Assembly: GCA_014801075.1 (NCBI GenBank) | Contig: JAAVEW010000023.1 | Location: 62,001 to 126,000, forward strand | DNA length: 64,000 bases | Reading direction: 5' to 3' | Source: Barnesiella sp. | Lineage (GTDB): Bacteria > Bacteroidota > Bacteroidia > Bacteroidales > Muribaculaceae | In this document: positions 57,905-64,000 of the stretch, piece after piece | Layout: the number at the start of each line of letters is the position of its first letter | Numbering within the stretch: the stretch's first letter is position 1 | Program-made: the position numbers and the translations under genes | The notes under the pieces: model-generated | What the model was told of the DNA's origin: nothing | What the model saw: only the letters and a program-made list of their open reading frames with translations | Databases searched by the model: none

Positions 57905-59173
57905 TTACATAATCTTGTTTTGCCAGAACCAAAGCTCGTTGAAGTTGATGCCGAGCGTCACCTGGAAGTAGTTCTCGGTAACGAGTTTCATAGGCGATGA
58001 CTGGCGGTGGCGGTACTCGAAGCCGAGGTTGACCACGGTCTTGGTGAAGCGGTTGATGGTCGTGGGGAGCCCGAAACCGAACGACACGCCGATATCCTTG
58101 ACATTGTTGTCGCCCACCATGATGTAGTCATGGTTGTAGAGCGCACCCACGCGGTAGCGCACTCGCTGCAGGTAGCTGCCGCGGGCATCGGGCATGTATT
58201 GCAAACCGAGGTTCACTTTCCAGCGGTTGTCAAACTTAGTGGCCTCGAAGCCCTCTATTGTGCCCACCTTGGCGTCGCGCCAGGGCTGGTAGGTGAAGTC
58301 GACTTCGGCCATCAGTTTGTTGTTCCACTGGTAGTTGAGGCCCACGCCGTAGGTCGCGGGGCGGGAGTAGTTGCCGTTGAGATGCTGGTAGCCGATGGTG
58401 TCGGGCTTGGAAGAGGTGTTGCTCACGTCGTAATATACGCCGTAAGTCTTGCCGCGGAAATCCTTGCCGGGGGAGTAGACCACACCGATGGTGGCGCGGT
58501 TGCGCGCGCCTATGTTCCATGAATACTGGGCGCCGAAACGCAGGTAGTAGTCACGTATCTGGAGCACTTTCTCAAAGAGTGTTGTCGATGAGTTGCTGGT
58601 GGTCAGGTAGGTGTCGTTGATGAGATTGCCGAAGAGGTAGGAGATGTTGGCACCGATGGTGAATCCCTTGAAGAGGCGTCCGCTGACACCGACGTAGAGT
58701 TCGTTGATGGTACCGCTGCCCTGGTGGGCCTCCTCGCCGTTGACTATCTCCTCGCCGAATGCGTAGCCCGACTCGGAGTAGGGGAGGAAGCCAACGCTGC
58801 CACCCATGTATTTGCCGAGGGGGAACTGTATGTTGAGGTAGTCGAGACCGCCGGTCAGCTTGTTGCCTGACTCGGAGCCCTGCTTGAGGTTGACGCTCTT
58901 GAGGTCGACGCCCATGTCGAAAAGGAATGTGAGGGTGTCGATAGCGGCGTATGAGGCCGGGTTCATGGAGTTGATCTGACGGCCGTTGTTCATACCGTAG
59001 CCCACACCTCCCATAGCGCGCTGTGCCGAGGTGGCATGGTCGTTGAGCATACCGTAGCCGAAGCGTGAGTAGGGTGACACTACGTTGTCCTGAGCCTTGG
59101 CAGTCATGGAGCAGATGGCCATGAGCGCCACGAGGGCCGTCATAAATACCGTATTATTGCGGATTGATTTCAT
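57905..59173 (-). CDS. FadL/OMPP1-like outer-membrane beta-barrel protein
   Basis: Signal peptide; VVSPYSRFGYGMLNDHATSAQRAMGGVGYGMNNGRQINSMNPASYA; start adjusted to MKSIRNNTV. Confidence 0.85.
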   Translation of the reverse strand: MKSIRNNTVFMTALVALMAICSMTAKAQDNVVSPYSRFGYGMLNDHATSAQRAMGGVGYGMNNGRQINSMNPASYAAIDTLTFLFDMGVDLKSVNLKQGSESGNKLTGGLDYLNIQFPLGKYMGGSVGFLPYSESGYAFGEEIVNGEEAHQGSGTINELYVGVSGRLFKGFTIGANISYLFGNLINDTYLTTSNSSTTLFEKVLQIRDYYLRFGAQYSWNIGARNRATIGVVYSPGKDFRGKTYGVYYDVSNTSSKPDTIGYQHLNGNYSRPATYGVGLNYQWNNKLMAEVDFTYQPWRDAKVGTIEGFEATKFDNRWKVNLGLQYMPDARGSYLQRVRYRVGALYNHDYIMVGDNNVKDIGVSFGFGLPTTINRFTKTVVNLGFEYRHRQSSPMKLVTENYFQVTLGINFNELWFWQNKIM

Positions 59174-59882
59174 TATATTGTAATATTCTGTTAAGACCTC
59201 TGTTGACGAGCAGCGGGCACAGCTTGGCGTCGATGTCAAGTGCGCGGGCCACTTTTTCGCTCCATCCGCCGGTAAGGAGCGTCAGCCCCTCGCCGCCGAG
59301 CAGCGTATGATAATATTTCACTTCGGCTACCACTCCGTAGAAAGCTCCGGCACGCATGGCCGAGTCGGTGGAGTAGCCGCAGACAGGAGTATCGCCGGCG
59401 CTTGCCACGTCGGGCAAAGCCTTGGTGAAGGTGAACATGGCGCGCAGGCGCATGCCTATGCCGGGCGCGATGTTGCCCCCGAGGAAGTTGCCGTCGGCGT
59501 CGATACGGTCGTAGGTGACGCAGGTGCCGATATCGGCCACGAGCAGTTCCCTGCCCGGGTAAAGGGTGAAGGCACCCACGGCTGCGGCTATGCGGTCAAC
59601 GCCGAGTGTGAGCGGCGTGGCGTAGCGGTTGCCTATGGGCAGCGGGGTGGAGGCGGTGAGTGTCAGCAGTTTCACTCCACGCTTTGCAAGCATCTCCTCA
59701 AGCCCGTCGACGTCGCCGGCGACAGTGCATATCGCGGCCCTGTCGAATGTGAGCTCACCGACGGCACGCAGCAGCGTGGCGTTGTCGGCATTGAAGAGTG
59801 TCGAGGTGGCGACAGGCTCGGAGCCTTCCCAAAGAACCAGTTTGGTGGTGGTATTCCCTCGGTCTATTGTGAGATTTATCAT
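59154..59882 (-). CDS. coaX: Type III pantothenate kinase
   Basis: LTIDRGNTTTKLVLWEG, TLGVDRIAAAVGA, VADIGTCVTYDRIDADGNFLGGNIAPGIGMRLRAM. Confidence 0.95.
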   Translation of the reverse strand: MINLTIDRGNTTTKLVLWEGSEPVATSTLFNADNATLLRAVGELTFDRAAICTVAGDVDGLEEMLAKRGVKLLTLTASTPLPIGNRYATPLTLGVDRIAAAVGAFTLYPGRELLVADIGTCVTYDRIDADGNFLGGNIAPGIGMRLRAMFTFTKALPDVASAGDTPVCGYSTDSAMRAGAFYGVVAEVKYYHTLLGGEGLTLLTGGWSEKVARALDIDAKLCPLLVNRGLNRILQYNEINPQ

Positions 59883-60081
59883 TGATATTGCATGTTACCC
59901 GCTCCCCCTTGCGGGGTTACGGCCGGCATCCCGAAAGTTGCCGGGGGTTAACGTGACTGTTTCAAATTCAACCGACAAAGTTAATAAAATTGATTAATTC
60001 AACTCTAAAAAAATCGTTAATATTATCAAAGTATATTATAATTTGTGTCGGAATAAGAAAAAACTTCGGTTTAGTTGTTAT

Positions 60082-60089
60082 ATCTTTGC
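60082..60089 (+). promoter_or_regulatory. Bacteroidetes -7 element for the DEAD-box helicase
   Basis: TATCTTTG. Confidence 0.55.
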
Positions 60090-60213
60090 ATGATGTTTAA
60101 TCCGGTTTTTATCGTGATTGAATAATCATGGTAAATAAATGTAGTTGCGATTGTGATATTTTTCAATTTTATCGTTGCTGCAAATTATCGGAAATATAAA
60201 AAAAATCAAAAAT

Positions 60214-61977
60214 ATGACATTTGAAGAATTAGGAGTCAGCGAGCCGCTCATGAAGGCCGTGGAAGAACTTGGATTTGAACAGCCTATGCCCGTGCAACAG
60301 CAGGTGATACCCCATCTTCTGAGCAAGGAGGGCGACGTCGTGGCCCTCGCACAGACAGGCACAGGCAAGACAGCCGCATTCGGACTCCCGGTGCTGCAGC
60401 GCATCAATCCCGACGACCACACTCCGCAAGCGCTCATCCTTGCACCGACGCGTGAGCTTTGTCTGCAGATTGCATCGGACCTCGCCGACTTCTCGAAATA
60501 CATGCCCGACGTGAAGGTGCTCCCCGTGTATGGCGGTTCGAGCATCGAGAGCCAGATACGTTCGCTCCGTGGCGGAGTGCAGATTATCGTGGCTACTCCG
60601 GGTCGTCTTATCGACCTTATCAATCGCGGCGTGGCTCGCCTCGACAACGTCCACACCGTGATTCTCGACGAGGCCGACGAAATGCTCAACATGGGCTTCC
60701 TCGATTCCATCAATGAAATCCTCGACCACGTGCCCGACAACCGCAAGATGCTGATGTTCTCGGCCACCATGCCTCCGGAAATCGGCCGCATAGCCAAGAA
60801 GTACATGCACGACCCCGTAGAGTTTGTGGTAGGCACCCGCAACGAGGGCGCTGCCAACGTCAAGCACGTCTACTACATGGTCAACGCCCGCGACAAGTAC
60901 CTGGCGCTCAAACGTGTGGTCGACTATTACCCCAACATCTACGCCATCATCTTCTGCCGCACCCGCCGCGACACCCAGGAGATTGCCGACCGCCTATGTC
61001 AGGAGGGCTACAACGCCGAGGCACTCCACGGCGACCTATCGCAGCAGCAGCGCGACGTGGTGATGAAGAAGTTCCGCGAGCGCGTTGTGCGCATACTCGT
61101 GGCTACCGACGTGGCAGCCCGCGGTCTTGACGTCGACGACCTCACCCACGTAATCAACTACGGACTCCCCGAGGATACCGCCGTCTACACCCATCGCTCG
61201 GGCCGTACAGGCCGCGCCGGCAAGACAGGTGTGTCAGTCGCCATAATACACTCCCGCGAGAAAGGCCGATTGAAGGAAATAGAGCGTATCATAGGCAAGA
61301 AGTTCGAGCGCAAGGAAGTGCCTACCCCCGAGCAGATTATCGAGAAACAGCTTTACTCGCTCGCTGACCGCATCGAGAAAGTTGAGGTCAACGAGGCCGA
61401 GATGGAACGCTACCTGCCCGGCGTAATCAAGAAACTCGGCTGGCTCACCTCCGAGGATCTCATCCGCCGAGTGCTCTCGCTTGAGTTCCAGCGACTTCTC
61501 GACTACTATAAGGATGCTCCCAAAATCGACTTCATCGACGAGAAGCCGTCCAAAAAGGATAAGAAAGAACGCGAGCGCGCGCCCCGCGACGAGAAGGACA
61601 AGGACCGCCGCACCGCCGAGAAAGGCATGGAGCGCATCTATGTGAACCTCGGCAAGAATGACGGTTTCTACGCCGGCAACCTTATCGACATGCTCAACAA
61701 GAATATCGAGGGTCCGCGCGTCGATGTAGGCCGTATCGACCTTATGCCCGGCTACTCGCTCTTCGATGTCAGGAAGAAGGATGGCCACCGCGTGGTCAAC
61801 TCCCTCAAAGGGCTCGATTTCATGGGCAAACGCGTGTATAGCGAAGTGGCCGAGGCCGACAAGGACTATGCCCGCGCCGCCACCCGCAAGGCCCGTGAGA
61901 GCTACGGCGACGAACCTTCCGCATCGTTCCGCGACAAGAAAGGTCGCTCCGCCGGTAGGAAATCTCGAAAAAAATAA
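60214..61977 (+). CDS. DEAD/DEAH-box RNA helicase with DbpA-like C-terminal domain
   Basis: AQTGTGKTAAFGLPVLQ, VILDEADEML, FSATMP, HRSGRTGRAGKTG; start at MTFEELGVSE. Confidence 0.96.
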   Translation: MTFEELGVSEPLMKAVEELGFEQPMPVQQQVIPHLLSKEGDVVALAQTGTGKTAAFGLPVLQRINPDDHTPQALILAPTRELCLQIASDLADFSKYMPDVKVLPVYGGSSIESQIRSLRGGVQIIVATPGRLIDLINRGVARLDNVHTVILDEADEMLNMGFLDSINEILDHVPDNRKMLMFSATMPPEIGRIAKKYMHDPVEFVVGTRNEGAANVKHVYYMVNARDKYLALKRVVDYYPNIYAIIFCRTRRDTQEIADRLCQEGYNAEALHGDLSQQQRDVVMKKFRERVVRILVATDVAARGLDVDDLTHVINYGLPEDTAVYTHRSGRTGRAGKTGVSVAIIHSREKGRLKEIERIIGKKFERKEVPTPEQIIEKQLYSLADRIEKVEVNEAEMERYLPGVIKKLGWLTSEDLIRRVLSLEFQRLLDYYKDAPKIDFIDEKPSKKDKKERERAPRDEKDKDRRTAEKGMERIYVNLGKNDGFYAGNLIDMLNKNIEGPRVDVGRIDLMPGYSLFDVRKKDGHRVVNSLKGLDFMGKRVYSEVAEADKDYARAATRKARESYGDEPSASFRDKKGRSAGRKSRKK

Positions 61978-62074
61978 CCATCTTTGTAATTGACAACCGA
62001 TTGACCTGTAATCCCCGCCCGGGGTGCAGGTTAATCTTTCAATAATTCCACACCCCTCTAAACGCGTTTCAACG

Positions 62075-62707
62075 ATGTCACGGTACATACTATCACTGCT
62101 TCTTCTCCTTGGAGCCGCCACGGTGTCGGCGCAGATGACGCCACGCAGCGTCGTCATGACCGCCCCCGAAAAGGTGCAGCTCACGATTGACTCATCCACC
62201 ATGCTCGACATGCTCGACTACTTCGACAGCGGCGTGGCCCGCACGATGAAGAACAAGACAGGCGAAGATGCCGTAATCACCTCCATGTCACCCTGGGACA
62301 TAACGATACAGACAGGCGAGGCACGCTCGCTCACTATGGCTATCCTCCCTTACGGAAAGTCAGAGATAATCATGGTGATAGACCGTGTCGACACCCCTGC
62401 TCCCGATGCCGTGATTTCATTTTACGACTCGCGATGGAATGCTTTCGACACCCGCAAGATGCTGGCGATGCCTGCGCTTGCCGACTGGATTGGCAAAGTC
62501 ACTCCCGAACGCCGTGCCGAGATTGAGAACGCGCTCCCGTTCCTGATGGTAAACGCTGCCTATGACCCCTCGACCAAAGTGCTGACGTTCACTCCGCAGC
62601 TCGGCGACTACATAGCCACCGAGGATGCCGACATGCTCAAGGCTGCCATCAAGCCGCAGCTCGACTACGTGTGGAACGGTAAATCATTCAAGCCCGTAAA
62701 GAAATGA
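62075..62707 (+). CDS. DUF3256-like secreted protein
   Basis: Signal peptide (MSRYILSLLLLLGAATVSAQ); ATGA overlap with xseA. Family assignment from memory. Confidence 0.75.
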   Translation: MSRYILSLLLLLGAATVSAQMTPRSVVMTAPEKVQLTIDSSTMLDMLDYFDSGVARTMKNKTGEDAVITSMSPWDITIQTGEARSLTMAILPYGKSEIIMVIDRVDTPAPDAVISFYDSRWNAFDTRKMLAMPALADWIGKVTPERRAEIENALPFLMVNAAYDPSTKVLTFTPQLGDYIATEDADMLKAAIKPQLDYVWNGKSFKPVKK

Positions 62708-64000
62708 GCCGCAAGCTATCAGTTGAGGAGACCGACGGCGGCGACAGCAAGTCGATGACCATATCGCAGCTGTGTACACTGCTGCAGAAACTGGTCAAAG
62801 TGCCGCAGGTGACCGATGTGTGGGTCGTGGGCGAACTGTCGGATTTCACTCTGCGCGGCGGCCATTGCTACGCCGACCTCGTGGAGAAGGATGACGACGG
62901 CAAGCCGGTGGCCAAGATACCGTTGCGCATCTGGAACTATATGTTCAACGCCATCAACGCCAAGTTTGAGCGTGGCACGGGCCAACCCATCGCCACGGGA
63001 TTGAAAGTGAAGGTGTGTGTGGCGCCGAGCATCCACAAGCTCTACGGCCTCTCGGTGATAGCCAATGACATAGACCCGGCCTACACGATGGGCGACCTCC
63101 TGCGCCGACGTAAGGAGATTATCGACCGCCTCACCCGCGAGGGCATCATTGACCTTAACCGTCAGCTTGCATGGCCCGATGTGCCTGTGCGGTTGGCTGT
63201 TATCTCATCGCCCTTTGCCGCAGGCTACGGCGACTTCCTCAATCAGCTTTACAATAATGAGGCGCATATACGCTTCACGGTCAAACTGTTTGAAGCCATG
63301 ATGCAGGGCGAACGTGCATGCCCGACTATCATTGCCGCTCTCGACCGCATAGCTGCCGAGGCCGACCAATGGGACGGCGTGGTGATAATACGCGGCGGCG
63401 GTGCGTCGCTCGACCTGCAATGCTTTGAAAACTATGACCTTGCGGCCACCGTGGCGCAGTTTCCTCTCCCCGTGATGATAGGTATAGGCCACGAGCGCGA
63501 CATCACCGTGCTCGACTACGTGGCCAATCGTCGTGTCAAGACGCCGACCGCTGCTGCCGAGTGGTTTATAAAGCGTGGCGAGTCGTTGCTCAACCGGCTC
63601 AACTCCATAGGCAGTGCGCTGCTGCAGCGTGCCACCGATATGATGGCCGCCGAGAAGGAGCAACTGAGTTATTTTGAGGGGGTTATATCGGTGTTCCCGA
63701 TTAATGCCGTGCGTCATGCCGACCAGAAACTGTTCAACAGTGCCGGACTGCTCTCCAATATCACGGCGCGCCGTATTATCCCCGCAGCCGAGAAAATCAA
63801 CTCCATAGAGTCGCAACTCGCAGTCGCTGCCCGCGGTGTAATCATGGCCAACTCCGACAGGCTCACCTCGGCGGAGCGGTTGCTCAACGCGCTGTCGCCG
63901 CAGTCGGTGCTCGCGCGCGGCTACTCGGTGACCCGTGCAGCAGGCCGTATCATGACGTCGGCTGCCGATGTAGCGCCCGGTACGGAAATAACCACGCAAC
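62704..64000 (+). CDS. xseA: Exodeoxyribonuclease VII large subunit (truncated by window end)
   Basis: MSRKLSVEETDGGDSKSMTISQLCTLLQKLVKVPQVTDVWVVGELSDFTLRGGHCYADLVEK..., VVIIRGGGASLDLQCFENYDLA, GIGHERDITVLDYVA. Open to the window end, so absent from the ORF track. Confidence 0.96.
   Translation, partial: MSRKLSVEETDGGDSKSMTISQLCTLLQKLVKVPQVTDVWVVGELSDFTLRGGHCYADLVEKDDDGKPVAKIPLRIWNYMFNAINAKFERGTGQPIATGLKVKVCVAPSIHKLYGLSVIANDIDPAYTMGDLLRRRKEIIDRLTREGIIDLNRQLAWPDVPVRLAVISSPFAAGYGDFLNQLYNNEAHIRFTVKLFEAMMQGERACPTIIAALDRIAAEADQWDGVVIIRGGGASLDLQCFENYDLAATVAQFPLPVMIGIGHERDITVLDYVANRRVKTPTAAAEWFIKRGESLLNRLNSIGSALLQRATDMMAAEKEQLSYFEGVISVFPINAVRHADQKLFNSAGLLSNITARRIIPAAEKINSIESQLAVAARGVIMANSDRLTSAERLLNALSPQSVLARGYSVTRAAGRIMTSAADVAPGTEITTQ

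Overview
This 64 kb window looks like core chromosome of a Bacteroidales bacterium (Muribaculaceae-like is my guess, not shown). It is densely coding, with no prophage, IS transposase or CRISPR array seen. Main blocks in order: 3' end of atpA with atpG, followed directly by nuoIJKLMN; an outer-membrane biogenesis cluster (BNR-like lipoprotein, PorG/DUF6089-like, uppS, bamA, two skp/ompH); argH, an SRPBCC protein, pyrE and argB; prfB with an intact programmed +1 frameshift; pyk; a cyclophilin, M16 protease and TamL-like BamA paralogue; gph, an S41 peptidase, a DUF3316-like protein and a topoisomerase IV/gyrase A; waaA, gltX and tRNA-Val; an RHH/YoeB-like toxin-antitoxin module between tRNA-Val and tRNA-Tyr; ribH, a PfkB kinase and a SIS isomerase; an ABC permease, GH25 and PorU (type IX sortase) operon with an M6 protease upstream; aroA, patB and carbonic anhydrase; a Ca/Na antiporter, cobalamin adenosyltransferase, GldE-like protein, LptC, FadL-like protein and coaX; a DEAD-box helicase, a DUF3256-like protein and the 5' part of xseA. 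The least-explained material is intergenic: a 179-bp MITE-like element with TTAA flanks; a 25-bp GTGCGGCCGAGGACGGCCCCACCAC repeat family (a perfect inverted pair at one locus, 51-bp tandem copies at another); a 9-bp TCGGACGAG repeat that occurs both intergenically and in-frame inside a gene; opposite-strand G-quadruplex motifs flanking the toxin-antitoxin module; and a degenerate 17-bp tandem repeat. I found no clearly novel multi-gene system. The best leads are the repeat families and the type IX secretion-associated operon.
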